A stretch of DNA of 64,000 nt from Paenibacillus sp. FSL K6-0276 (lineage in GTDB: Bacteria > Bacillota > Bacilli > Paenibacillales > Paenibacillaceae), in assembly GCF_037977235.1 (NCBI RefSeq), contig NZ_CP150276.1, positions 4,402,001-4,466,000 on the forward strand. Direction: 5' to 3'. Shown here in pieces: positions 35,339-43,522 of the stretch. The stretch's first letter is position 1, and every line of letters begins with the position of its first letter. The position numbers and the translations under genes are program-made. A model generated the notes under the pieces. It had not been told where the DNA came from, made no database searches, and was given only the letters and a program-made list of their open reading frames with translations.

Positions 35339-35471
35339 GTATGATTTCCCCTTCTCCTGGTTTTTGCTCCATTCTCAGGATATCGTTCCACGCCAGATGC
35401 GCCAATGTCTGACCATAATGAAGATGTGTGTATTTATATGGAATTTGAAATCGAACTGATTTTTCAATCAT
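35331..35471 (-). CDS. Small ORF overlapping the GH65 remnant, uncertain
   Basis: A 46-residue frame (MIEKSVRFQIPYKYTH at its start, AHLAWNDILRMEQKPGEGEIIHG near its end, given in part) whose stop overlaps the start of the remnant by 8 bases. Composition is protein-like, but no ribosome site precedes it. It may be another decayed fragment of the same locus. I do not recognise it. Confidence 0.3.
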   Translation of the reverse strand: MIEKSVRFQIPYKYTHLHYGQTLAHLAWNDILRMEQKPGEGEIIHG

Positions 35472-35639
35472 GAATTTTTGCAGTATAATATGTAGAATCT
35501 AATAATTTCTTATATTTGTGCAAAAAAAACAGCGACAGACCCATTATTTGAGAATAATAAATTACCACTGTTGATATATAATAAACAATACTTCTTACTC
35601 TTTTTTTGTTGAAAATCATATTACATCTAGCACTTTTGA

Positions 35640-35655
35640 AGTGAAAATAATCACA
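35640..35655 (+). promoter_or_regulatory. Fnr-type box upstream of fnr
   Basis: AGTGA-aaataa-TCACA differs from the consensus TGTGA-N6-TCACA at one position. A -10-like TTAAAT follows at 35676-35681, and a better TATAAT at 35715-35720. The box suggests Fnr autoregulation, as reported for Bacillus fnr. Confidence 0.65.
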
Positions 35656-35768
35656 ATGTTGAAAATTCGACACTTTTAAATGGTTTTTCTTAACCAAATC
35701 GAAGATTTTAGAGGTATAATTAATTTAAAATTTACTGAAAAACTGAGGGAATAAAGGGGATGTCGATT

Positions 35769-36494
35769 ATGCTAAAAGAACATTACAATGTTATCGAAGC
35801 CCACGGAAATACAAACTGTTTCTCCGAACAGAATTTCAACAGACTTCTAGTTACTATGAAAGAGCGCGTTGTTCCAGAGGGTTCACATCTATTCTGGGAA
35901 GGCGACTACTCGGATAAATTGTTTTATATCAAACGTGGACGTGTGAAATTAACTAAATCAACGGATGAAGGTAAAGAACTTATTCTTTATATGTACCAAG
36001 CTGGCGATATGGTAGGTCAAGCAGACCCATTCTTCAGCACCAAACACAGCTTTACTGCTGAAGTGATTGAAGAAAGTGAAGTTGGCGTCATCGAGCAAAA
36101 GGATTTAGAAATTCTCATTTGCCAACATTGTGATTTTGCCATCGACTTTATGAAATGGATGGGCATTCATCACCGTTTAACTCAAACAAAATTCCGTGAT
36201 CTGATGATGTACGGCAAACCAGGCGCACTTTGCTCCACTCTTATTCGACTTGGTAATACCTATGGTGAGAAGAGCAGCGATGGTGAGAATATCCTCATCA
36301 ACAAAAAAATTACGCATACAGATCTGTCCAACATGATCGGCGCTACTCGTGAGAGTGTGAACCGGATGCTGAGTGACTTGCGTAAAAAGGACGCGGTTGA
36401 GTACGAGAACGGTATGATTGTCATCAAGGATCTAGGCATGCTGCAGGAAATTTGCCACTGCGAATTGTGTCCTAACGAAATCTGCCGCATCTAA
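35769..36494 (+). CDS. fnr: Fnr, oxygen-responsive Crp/Fnr-family activator
   Basis: A 241-residue regulator with a cNMP-like beta-roll (about 20-140; HLFWEGDYSDKLFYIKRGRVKLTKS in parts) and a Crp-type helix-turn-helix THTDLSNMIGATRESVNRML (about 175-195). The C-terminus carries CELCPNEIC, that is C-x2-C-x4-C, which matches the Bacillus Fnr arrangement in which three C-terminal Cys plus an Asp hold a [4Fe-4S] cluster; an extra Cys precedes it. It therefore senses oxygen in the Bacillus manner, not like E. coli Fnr with N-terminal Cys. ATG 35769 is 9 bases after AAAGGGG; an ATG at 35760 abuts it. Fnr-type boxes lie upstream of itself, pflB, adhE and nirB. Confidence 0.94.
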   Translation: MLKEHYNVIEAHGNTNCFSEQNFNRLLVTMKERVVPEGSHLFWEGDYSDKLFYIKRGRVKLTKSTDEGKELILYMYQAGDMVGQADPFFSTKHSFTAEVIEESEVGVIEQKDLEILICQHCDFAIDFMKWMGIHHRLTQTKFRDLMMYGKPGALCSTLIRLGNTYGEKSSDGENILINKKITHTDLSNMIGATRESVNRMLSDLRKKDAVEYENGMIVIKDLGMLQEICHCELCPNEICRI

Positions 36495-36577
36495 TTTCCG
36501 TTATAATAAACCCTCTATTCTCCTCAACGAAACATATATGACCCAATTATTCTGCACATTATAAAATAGAGTGGTCC

Positions 36578-36604
36578 AAGGCGCCTATCGAGGGCGTCTT
36601 TTTT
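36578..36604 (+). terminator. Likely terminator of fnr
   Basis: aaggcgcc-tatcga-gggcgtct forms a short stem followed by a T-run (36598-36604). It lies about 85 bases past the fnr stop. Confidence 0.55.
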
Positions 36605-36621
36605 ATACCACAAGAAGAAAA

Positions 36622-36650
36622 AGAGCTGAGCCCGAAATCGGGTCAGCTCT
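36622..36650 (-). terminator. Terminator of the nir operon
   Basis: agagctga-gcccg-aaat-cggg-tcagctct is a strong stem; on the minus strand ctttttcttct follows. It lies just past the nirC stop. Confidence 0.8.
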
Positions 36651-36668
36651 ATAACCATAAATATACTC

Positions 36669-37460
36669 TTAGCGCTTGTTCTGAATACCTCGCACGGGAG
36701 AGATCAACCAGTAAGCCATGCCAACAAATATGCCCCCGCCAATCATATTTCCCAATGTAACGGGTATCATATTGTGTATCCATCCGGCAATAGTAACGGT
36801 ATCTGGGTGATTCGGGAGCAATACAGCAACGCTCAACAGCGTCATATTAGCTACACTGTGCTCATATCCACTCGCAATAAAGGCAAATAGACACCACCAG
36901 ATTAGAACCAGCTTGGCGGTTTCACTCTTAGCGCGTGAGGACATCCATAGAGCCAAGCAGACCAGCCAGTTACATAGGATTCCCCGGAAAAAGAGCTCCG
37001 AAAACGGAAGGCTCATTTTCTTGGCTGCTGATGCGAAGATCAAATGCTCTGGGGGAGCCGCACTGAATAGTCCAGTTCCGCGGATCAATAGTGCCAAAAT
37101 GACTGCACCCACCACGTTCCCGACAAATACAAGCACCCAGTTCTTAGCGGTATCCCAGATACTTGTTCTACCTGCCAGCGTACTAACTGTAAAAAACATA
37201 TTATTCCCGGTAAACAGCTCTGAACCTGCAAATACAACAAGGGTCAGTGCAATTCCGAAGGAGGTCCCCATAATGAGCGGTTGGAATGGAGATTTGGCAG
37301 CCGCCAGCGGTGCTCCCAATGAAAAGATAAGGATAATCCCAATACCCACATAAGCACCGGCCAAGAGTGCTGCTAAAAAATATCTTGGTAAGCTTTCATT
37401 CATTTTGTCACGCTTACTGACTGCCATCTCTACGATATTCTCCACACTTTGCGTAAACAT
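36669..37460 (-). CDS. nirC: Formate/nitrite transporter (NirC/FocA family)
   Basis: A 263-residue pentameric channel-type protein with six membrane segments and the family signatures GAYVGIGIILIFSLG and GNVVGAVILALLI. Placement behind nirB-nirD in one operon favours nitrite as substrate, although the FNT family also includes formate channels and pfl lies 7 kb away. ATG 37460 follows GGTGGAG by about 5 bases; a longer frame starts at 37475. It is the last gene before a strong terminator. Confidence 0.9.
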   Translation of the reverse strand: MFTQSVENIVEMAVSKRDKMNESLPRYFLAALLAGAYVGIGIILIFSLGAPLAAAKSPFQPLIMGTSFGIALTLVVFAGSELFTGNNMFFTVSTLAGRTSIWDTAKNWVLVFVGNVVGAVILALLIRGTGLFSAAPPEHLIFASAAKKMSLPFSELFFRGILCNWLVCLALWMSSRAKSETAKLVLIWWCLFAFIASGYEHSVANMTLLSVAVLLPNHPDTVTIAGWIHNMIPVTLGNMIGGGIFVGMAYWLISPVRGIQNKR

Positions 37461-37512
37461 AATACTCCACCCCACCGGTTTCTATTAAATCTGTTACTAC
37501 AAGCTTCAGTGT

Positions 37513-37833
37513 CTACACGCTCACTGTCACATTCTCTCCGTCAAGAGTGACTGGATAAGTCACAACGCTACCTTGGTCCGGTGCCTGCACCTCACCAGTG
37601 CGCAGATCGATTTTCCAGTCGTAAAGTGGATCATAAAGAAAGTGACCCGAAACGATTCCTTCAGCAAGCGGACCACCCTTTGGATGAGGGCTACGGTTCT
37701 CTAGAGCATAGATTCGTCCATCAGAGGTACGAAATACAGCTAGTTCCACATTTCCAGCCACCACTACCCGGCCAATCTGCATCAGGAAATCCTGTACTGA
37801 TCCTATCGCATACGTTTGTGTTGTCATTTTCAT
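37513..37833 (-). CDS. nirD: Nitrite reductase small subunit NirD, Rieske-like fold lacking cluster ligands
   Basis: A 106-residue partner of NirB. It has the Rieske-like pattern of Bacillus-type NirD, but the two ligand motifs are altered: ENRSPHPKGGPL has Ser where Cys is expected, and YDPLYDWKIDL has Asp and Tyr where Cys and His are expected. Only one of four usual [2Fe-2S] ligands is left, so a cluster is unlikely. The surrounding sequence (GGPLAEGIVSGHF, TGEVQAPDQGSVVTYPV) is well kept, arguing for a structural rather than redox role. It starts 38 bases after nirB. Confidence 0.9.
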   Translation of the reverse strand: MKMTTQTYAIGSVQDFLMQIGRVVVAGNVELAVFRTSDGRIYALENRSPHPKGGPLAEGIVSGHFLYDPLYDWKIDLRTGEVQAPDQGSVVTYPVTLDGENVTVSV

Positions 37834-37871
37834 TGGTTTGGTCTCTCCCCTTCTGTGTGGCTATCTATCCG

Positions 37872-40295
37872 TTAAACTCTCGCATCTTCAAAAAGTGCAG
37901 TACGGGTACTGTTATCATTCAGGATTTTTTTCCAAGGATCCGTAACCTGAGTGAGGGCAAAATCAATCCGTGCCGCCAGCTCTTTACGGTTCTCTTCGTT
38001 GTTCAAAATCACCATTTGAATCTGTTCAAGTCCCATACGCTCTACCCACTCGGAGGTTCTCTCCAAATAATTTCCGGTCTCACGGTAGTATTGCATCACA
38101 GCGGAGCACACTTCGATTAACTCTTCATCGGTCTTCACTTTACAGAAGGCGTCTGCTATCCGCGGTTTGATACCGCCGTTACCACCGATAAATACTTCCC
38201 AGCCACCATCGTTGCCGACGATACCGATGTCTTTCGTGCAGGATTCCGCACAGTTACGAGGACAGCCGTTAACAGCCATTTTGAACTTAGCAGGAAAATC
38301 AAGACGCTCATATTTACGCTCCAAAAGTGCGCCCATTCCCAACGAATCCTGTGTACCAAAGCGGCAGAACTGCGAACCCACACAAGTCTTAACCGTACGT
38401 AGAGATTTGGCATAACCATAACCTGATGGCATATCCAGCTCTTCCCACACTTTCGGTAGATCCTCTTTTTTCACACCGATCAGATCCAAGCGTTGCCCGC
38501 CAGTCACCTTCACAACTTTTACATCATACTTAAGGGAGACATCAGCAATTTTCTTCAAATCCTCCGGTGTCGTTACACCGCCGTACATGCGTGGAATTAC
38601 GGTATAGGTTCCGTCTTTTTGAATATTGGCACCCATACGTTCATTTACAAACCGTGATTCCTTCTCGTCTTGATGGGTATCAGGATTCATCATCCCCAGA
38701 TAATAGTTAATCGCCGGACGACACTTAGAACAACCTTCCTCTTGTTTCCATTCGAGTACATTCATAACCTCTTTAGTAGTTTTAAGTCCTTTAGCTGTGA
38801 TCTCAGCAACAATTTCATCACGGCTAAGCGTTGTGCAGCTGCAAATCCCCTGCTTCGCACCTTGCTGGAAACTATCGCCCAAGACAAATTGCAGGATTTG
38901 TTCTACTACGGGTTTACAACCCCCACATGAGCGAGTAGCGCCAGTACATGCTTTGATCTCATCTACAGTAGTGAAGCCGTTCTCGGTAACAGCATCAATA
39001 ATCGCTTTTTTGGTTACTCCATTACAGCCGCAGACGATTTCCTCGTCCGCCATAGCTTCTACGGATGTGCCCTTCTTGGCTCCACCACCGCAGCATCCGG
39101 TCCCCATAACCTCCGAATAAATCTCATCGGTCATAACCGCGCCTTGTTTTACTAATTTTTGCAGGTTAGCTGATTCCGTCACATCACCGAACAGAACCGC
39201 ACCGACAATCACATTATTTTTAAGCAGAATTTTCTTATATGTTTTTTTCCACTCATCTTTACTCGAAATTACAGTATGTTCAGGGGAATCCATAAACTCA
39301 CCCGCAGAAAATACGTCCACACCGGATATTTTTAATTTTGTGGAGACAACAGAACCTTCATAGGGCTTGGTATCACTACCGCACAAATGTTTAGCAAGCA
39401 CCATGCCTTGCTCAAACAGTGGAGCCACTAGTCCGTAACACACTCCGCGATGCTCGGCACATTCACCGATGGAATATACATTCTGCATCGAGGTTTGCAA
39501 ATAATCATCCACCACGATCCCACGATTTACGGTGATTCCGCTTTCTTTTGCCAAAGTCACATTCGGTTTGATTCCAACAGCCATTACCACAAAATCTGCC
39601 GCAAGCGTACTGTCATCACTGAAACGTAAACCATTTACTCTTTGTTCACCGGTCAATTCTACCGTTTGTTTGCCCATAGCAAATTTCACGCCTTGGCGCT
39701 CAAGCTCAGCTTGCAGCATCGAAGAGGCATTACGATCAAGCTGACGTTCCATCAGATCTTCCATCAAATGAACTACAGTAACGTCCATGCCAAGGTTCAC
39801 AAGACCCTTTGCCGCTTCCAACCCAAGCAACCCTCCGCCGATTACAGCCGCTTTGTTATATTGTTTGGCTGCTTCTAGCATCGCGTCACAGTCCGAAATA
39901 TCTCGGAAACCAACTACGCCTTCCTTTTCGCTTCCAGGCACTGGTAAAATGAACGAATTCGATCCTGTAGCAATAATCACTTTGTCGTAAGAGACTGCCA
40001 TACCATTATCAGTAATAACTTGCTTCGAGCCTTCATCAATTCGTGTCACTGTTGTTCCAGTGTGCAGAGTAATATTATTGTCTTCATACCAGTTCCAGTC
40101 ATTTAGGATGATATCATCAATAGTCTTGCTACCTTCGAGAACATAGGACAACATGATTCGATTGTAATTGGGATGAGGTTCACTTCCAATGACTGTGATA
40201 TCATAAGCTCCACCCAGCTTCAAAATCTGCTCTATCGTACCTATGCCTGCCATACCGTTGCCGACTAATACTAATTTTTCTCTTATCGTTGCCAT
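37872..40295 (-). CDS. nirB: NADH-dependent nitrite reductase large subunit
   Basis: Reduces nitrite to ammonium in the cytoplasm, 807 residues. An FAD/NAD(P)H pyridine-nucleotide reductase domain covers about 1-400 (VLVGNGMAGIGTIEQ, AAVIGGGLLGLEAAKGL, YSIGECAEH). Two BFD-like [2Fe-2S] domains follow (EEIVCGCNGVTKKAI with CTGATRSCGGCKP, and ICSCTTLSRDEI with GCSKCRPAINYYLG). The C-terminal sulfite/nitrite reductase domain binds siroheme and [4Fe-4S] via CVGSQFCRFGTQDS and NGCPRNCAESC. ATG 40295 follows GAGGAGG. Siroheme synthesis genes are not in the window. Two Fnr boxes and a -10 element lie upstream. Confidence 0.97.
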   Translation of the reverse strand: MATIREKLVLVGNGMAGIGTIEQILKLGGAYDITVIGSEPHPNYNRIMLSYVLEGSKTIDDIILNDWNWYEDNNITLHTGTTVTRIDEGSKQVITDNGMAVSYDKVIIATGSNSFILPVPGSEKEGVVGFRDISDCDAMLEAAKQYNKAAVIGGGLLGLEAAKGLVNLGMDVTVVHLMEDLMERQLDRNASSMLQAELERQGVKFAMGKQTVELTGEQRVNGLRFSDDSTLAADFVVMAVGIKPNVTLAKESGITVNRGIVVDDYLQTSMQNVYSIGECAEHRGVCYGLVAPLFEQGMVLAKHLCGSDTKPYEGSVVSTKLKISGVDVFSAGEFMDSPEHTVISSKDEWKKTYKKILLKNNVIVGAVLFGDVTESANLQKLVKQGAVMTDEIYSEVMGTGCCGGGAKKGTSVEAMADEEIVCGCNGVTKKAIIDAVTENGFTTVDEIKACTGATRSCGGCKPVVEQILQFVLGDSFQQGAKQGICSCTTLSRDEIVAEITAKGLKTTKEVMNVLEWKQEEGCSKCRPAINYYLGMMNPDTHQDEKESRFVNERMGANIQKDGTYTVIPRMYGGVTTPEDLKKIADVSLKYDVKVVKVTGGQRLDLIGVKKEDLPKVWEELDMPSGYGYAKSLRTVKTCVGSQFCRFGTQDSLGMGALLERKYERLDFPAKFKMAVNGCPRNCAESCTKDIGIVGNDGGWEVFIGGNGGIKPRIADAFCKVKTDEELIEVCSAVMQYYRETGNYLERTSEWVERMGLEQIQMVILNNEENRKELAARIDFALTQVTDPWKKILNDNSTRTALFEDARV

Positions 40296-40363
40296 GGTTA
40301 GGTGCCTCCTCAAGCTTATGGGTTCTTGATTAATTTCGCGTCAATTATTCTCTTCATATTGGA

Positions 40364-40428
40364 ATTATACATTTTAAAATTTAAGGGTGATTGTGATTAC
40401 AATCACATTATTCGTGAATATTTTCACA
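40364..40428 (-). promoter_or_regulatory. nirB promoter with two Fnr boxes
   Basis: A perfect consensus box TGTGA-ttacaa-TCACA is at 40392-40407 and a one-off box CGTGA-atattt-TCACA at 40413-40428. On the minus strand a perfect -10 TATAAT is at 40364-40369. The predicted start point near 40357 puts the centre of the nearer box close to -42, the class II activator position. This is the best-formed Fnr promoter in the window. Confidence 0.82.
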
Positions 40429-40468
40429 TAAATCTGTGACAATAATTATTGTCTATTTTATAGAAAAA

Positions 40469-40512
40469 AAAAGCTAGATCAACGATTCTGATCAACCGTT
40501 GATCTGGCTTAA
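40469..40512 (-). terminator. Terminator of the DUF4430-like lipoprotein gene
   Basis: aagctagatcaacg and cgttgatctggctt pair across about 13 bases, and on the minus strand the stem is followed by ctttttttt. It lies just past the lipoprotein stop. Confidence 0.8.
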
Positions 40513-40523
40513 TGTACGATTTT

Positions 40524-41234
40524 TTAGCGTAAAGTCAATAAAATCTCCAATTCATCTTGAGGCCTGAGCTTCATATCCATTCCATCATCGAGTAGTTGTT
40601 TTCCGTTCACCTTCAACTTCCATTCTTCATTACTAAGAGGGGTATAATCGTTGACGGAAAGCACCTTTTTATTGTCATCGGCCAACTTTACCAAACTGCA
40701 GCTTTTTAGCAAATCCCTTACAGTTAAATCCTCTTTATATAACATAATATACGAATGATGTAAGTCTACTTCTACACTTCCACCGTTCAAAGTCAGCATA
40801 ACAGTTTGAAGTGGTGCTTGATGGTCCTTCGACTTCGCAGTGAAGACTAGCTGTGAATCATACCCTACAGTATTATTCCAATCCGCATTCCCAATGATTA
40901 GACCGTCCATCTGAAGCTCCCAAACCATCCCCGACTCTAGTGAAAAATCCTTTACCGAAAGAATGCTTGAGTTATCCTCAGCAAATGTGGCGATATTACT
41001 ACCTTTCAGTAGCTCCATGATCGTTATTCCATTTCTATAGCTCCCACTAAGTGACCTATCCGATGGTTTGGTAAGCAGTTCATTATCACCAATCCTTATC
41101 GATATCGTCGGTCCCTCTGATCCTGCCGCACTATTATTAGCATTACTATTACCGTCAGTGTTAGTAGAGCATCCACCTATTATGAATACGATAACTAATC
41201 CTAGCATCAACTTCCATAAATATCGTATGGACAT
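40524..41234 (-). CDS. Lipoprotein with two tandem DUF4430-like domains
   Basis: A 236-residue lipoprotein: signal segment then lipobox IIGGC, followed by an Asn/Ser-rich linker. Two similar domains follow, at about 40-135 and 140-236. Each begins with a beta strand (ISIRIGDNELL; VMLTLNGGSVEV), has a ITIMELLK / LTVRDLLK helix, a DNSSILSVKDF / DNKKVLSVNDY strand, and a WELQMDGL / WKLKVNGK strand. This internal duplication resembles the DUF4430 (cobalamin-binding-like) fold, but I cannot show ligand binding. It is transcribed towards nirB. The start is uncertain; a frame to 41267 exists. Confidence 0.75.
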   Translation of the reverse strand: MSIRYLWKLMLGLVIVFIIGGCSTNTDGNSNANNSAAGSEGPTISIRIGDNELLTKPSDRSLSGSYRNGITIMELLKGSNIATFAEDNSSILSVKDFSLESGMVWELQMDGLIIGNADWNNTVGYDSQLVFTAKSKDHQAPLQTVMLTLNGGSVEVDLHHSYIMLYKEDLTVRDLLKSCSLVKLADDNKKVLSVNDYTPLSNEEWKLKVNGKQLLDDGMDMKLRPQDELEILLTLR

Positions 41235-41346
41235 TTCTGGCACCGCCTTGTCCCGCCTAATGACCATATAGCGTCTCAGGCTTGTAAAGTTATGTATACT
41301 ATCTTTTTAAGGATAACTTAAACAAGCCATGTTCTCAAACAAGAAA

Positions 41347-41440
41347 AAACGCCTTCGTCGTCCTTATAAGGACGGTAAGCGTTTAAGCGAGAAATATAAG
41401 ACATAAAGTATGGTGTGAAACTTATACTTTCTTATATTTT
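41347..41440. repeat. Dispersed repeat family A, copy 2
   Basis: Closely matches 22379-22472: cgccttcgtcgtccttataaggacggtaagcg in pieces around the gtccttataaggac palindrome, then gagaaatataag and the closing acttatactttcttatattt. The last base abuts the left inverted repeat of the IS30-type element. Confidence 0.8.
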
Positions 41441-42508
41441 GACGGATTGTAATATGAAGTGCGACAGCTAAACAGAGAAAGCCCATGGGGATTCGTGTAG
41501 AATGAAGTTACCACACACCATTCACACAAGGAGAATCACACCATGGGTTACACTCATCTTAGCATAACGGAGCGAAGCAAACTAGAAGTACTATACGGAT
41601 TGGGATGGTCTAGTCGAGCGATTGGGGCAGAACTTGGACGTCATCACTCCGTCATTGCCAGAGAACGGAAGCGAGGAGGCAAGGGAAATACCTATCTTGC
41701 TGAGACCGCTCAGATCGCGTATAGCGAACGTCGACAAGGGAGTAAGTCGACAGGTCGTTTCACCGCGGAACTGGCCGGAGAGATCAATGAGAAACTCCGA
41801 CTTACCTGGTCGCCCGAGCAGATTGCTGAACAGCGTAGAGCCAGTGGTCAACCCTTCGTATGCTTCAAGACGATCTACCGTTGGCTATATGCAGGTCGTC
41901 TGGTTGCAGGCGAAGTAAAGGTGCTACGGCATAAGGGTAAACGACGTAAACCACTGGAGACACGTGGTCGATTCCTCGTGGGGAAAACCATTAGTCAACG
42001 GCCAAAGGGAGTACGAAAGAGAGATTCCTTCGGGCACTGGGAACTAGATACGGTGGTTTCCAGCCGAGGAAAAAGCCGTGCTTGTGCCGCGACCTTTATC
42101 GAGCGCAAGACACGGATGTATCTGGCCGTAAAGATGCCCGACCGTACCGCTCATTCGATGGAGATCGCCTTTGGTGTTGTGGCTAGCCAGTATCCGCAAG
42201 AAACTTTCCGAACGGCTACTGCGGATCGAGGAAAGGAATTCGCCTGCTATAGCGCTCTGGAAGCCTTTCATGGACTGGATGTCTACTTTGCTGATCCCTA
42301 CTCGTCCTGGCAACGAGGGTCTAACGAGAATGGCAACGGACTCCTTCGAGAGTTCTTTCCCAAAGGCCATGATTTTGCACAAGTTTCAGATGAGGAGCTT
42401 GCCCACGCCCTAGATCTCATCAACCACCGCCCCCGGAAATGTCTGGGGTGGAAGTCTGCTCACGAATCTTTCATGTCCGAAGTGTCGCACTTAGCTTGAC
42501 AATCCGTC
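41441..42508 (+). mobile_element. IS30-family insertion sequence, intact
   Basis: A 1068-bp element with 25-bp imperfect inverted repeats: gacggattgt...agtgcgac at 41441-41465 and its complement at 42484-42508 (outer 10 and inner 8 bases identical). It carries one complete transposase. Both flanks show ttt, compatible with a 2-4 bp target duplication. It inserted exactly at the right edge of a family A repeat. Confidence 0.88.
41543..42499 (+). CDS. IS30-family transposase
   Basis: A 318-residue DDE transposase. The N-terminal helix-turn-helix is LSITERSKLEVLYGLGWSSRAIGAELGRHHSVIARE in parts. The catalytic Asp residues are in GHWELDTVVS and TADRGKEFA, and the Glu is in SSWQRGSNENGNGLLREF, the typical IS30 motif. 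No frameshift or stop is seen and the ribosome site AAGGAGAATC precedes ATG 41543, so the element may be active. The stop lies inside the right inverted repeat. Confidence 0.95.
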   Translation: MGYTHLSITERSKLEVLYGLGWSSRAIGAELGRHHSVIARERKRGGKGNTYLAETAQIAYSERRQGSKSTGRFTAELAGEINEKLRLTWSPEQIAEQRRASGQPFVCFKTIYRWLYAGRLVAGEVKVLRHKGKRRKPLETRGRFLVGKTISQRPKGVRKRDSFGHWELDTVVSSRGKSRACAATFIERKTRMYLAVKMPDRTAHSMEIAFGVVASQYPQETFRTATADRGKEFACYSALEAFHGLDVYFADPYSSWQRGSNENGNGLLREFFPKGHDFAQVSDEELAHALDLINHRPRKCLGWKSAHESFMSEVSHLA

Positions 42509-42554
42509 TTTTAAAAAAAGCCCCCTAAGGGACTCTTTAGAACTCTATTCATCT

Positions 42555-43304
42555 TCACTGAAACCTAGGGAACAATATATTATTCTCCAGATGTACATGC
42601 TCAAAAGTCATACTCTCCAGCTCTTCCAGCCGGGCATATGTCAATCGATAGGTAGTGCAGGCATGAGCCGGTGGAGTGAAATCTTCGGTAATACTACGTA
42701 TTTTTCTCAAAATATCTCCCGCACCATCATGTTCATTCTCAAGCTCAGTCAATGACTCGCGGAGCGCTGTCAAGCCTTCTTCACTTGGATTAGCAGCGTA
42801 TGCAAACAACTTAGGAAATTCATCTGCTTCTTCCTTAGCCGTGTGCTCAAGCAATTCCTCCTTAAGTGTATTGAACAAGCTGTGTAACTCCGCCAAATGA
42901 GGAGAATCCTCGCCATGAACTCGATACACCTTGGTTACATTTTGACTAATGAGAGGTAGCTCTTCACGAAGATAACGGTGATGTTTGTTAATGATAAGGT
43001 CAATTAACTCTTCTGAAGGTGCGGTATTCCAAGCGATTTCCTCTTGAGGTACCGGATATTCTTCGAACAGCTTGTTAAGATCACTGATGATTATCTCTTG
43101 ATCCAGACCACGCTCTGCAGCTGCTTCAGCAAGAGGTTTAGCTCCGCCGCAACAGAAATCAATCCGTTTTGCTTTGAAATAATCTGCCGCTTTGGGGAAC
43201 TGCAATACAATATCCCTCACCAGTGCATCTGAGGTAAACCCAGCCTGCACCGATTGCGCTTGCTTCGAATCCGAAATTCTATCATTAAGTTGTTTAGTTT
43301 CCAT
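42555..43304 (-). CDS. ric: Iron-sulfur cluster repair di-iron protein (Ric/ScdA/YtfE)
   Basis: A 249-residue protein repairing Fe-S centres damaged by nitric oxide or peroxide. The N-terminal DUF542 domain carries IDFCCGGAKPLAEAA (paired Cys at about 50). The hemerythrin-like domain has ligands in INKHHRYLREEL, LEHTAKEEADEFPKL, LENEHDGAG and FEHVHLENNILFPRF. Length and motifs match the family. It is next to the nitrite reductase block, fitting a role against NO formed during nitrite metabolism. A half-matching Fnr-like string (TGTGA-ttgtac-GCACG, 43389-43404) lies upstream but is not convincing. Confidence 0.95.
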   Translation of the reverse strand: METKQLNDRISDSKQAQSVQAGFTSDALVRDIVLQFPKAADYFKAKRIDFCCGGAKPLAEAAAERGLDQEIIISDLNKLFEEYPVPQEEIAWNTAPSEELIDLIINKHHRYLREELPLISQNVTKVYRVHGEDSPHLAELHSLFNTLKEELLEHTAKEEADEFPKLFAYAANPSEEGLTALRESLTELENEHDGAGDILRKIRSITEDFTPPAHACTTYRLTYARLEELESMTFEHVHLENNILFPRFQ

Positions 43305-43464
43305 TATAACTCCTCCTTGGGTTATGGGATCAGGTTTTGATTAAATCGTTTCTACCTTCTCACCTTAACCCTGAAAGGAACTTTGACTTGTGATTGTACG
43401 CACGGAAATTGTATCTTATTTTTGAACGAATTTGGGGATAGATGTACATGCAAAATACACGCAA

Positions 43465-43494
43465 AAAAGCACCTTTACCTACAAAGGTGCTTTT
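43465..43494. terminator. Bidirectional terminator
   Basis: aaaagcaccttt pairs perfectly with aaaggtgctttt around tacctac. It lies between the ric upstream region and the end of the following minus-strand gene, which it should terminate. Confidence 0.82.
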
Positions 43495-43522
43495 ATCATA
43501 GAAAACCTGTATTTAACTCTCT

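Noticed and set aside
37513..37833. Calling NirD a sequencing artefact because ligands are missing
   Set aside because: The changes are in-frame substitutions within an otherwise conserved sequence, not frameshifts, so a real variant is more likely.
43389..43404. Fnr box upstream of ric
   Set aside because: Only the left half-site is right (TGTGA-N6-GCACG) and no -10-like element lies at the expected distance, so I do not claim Fnr control of ric.
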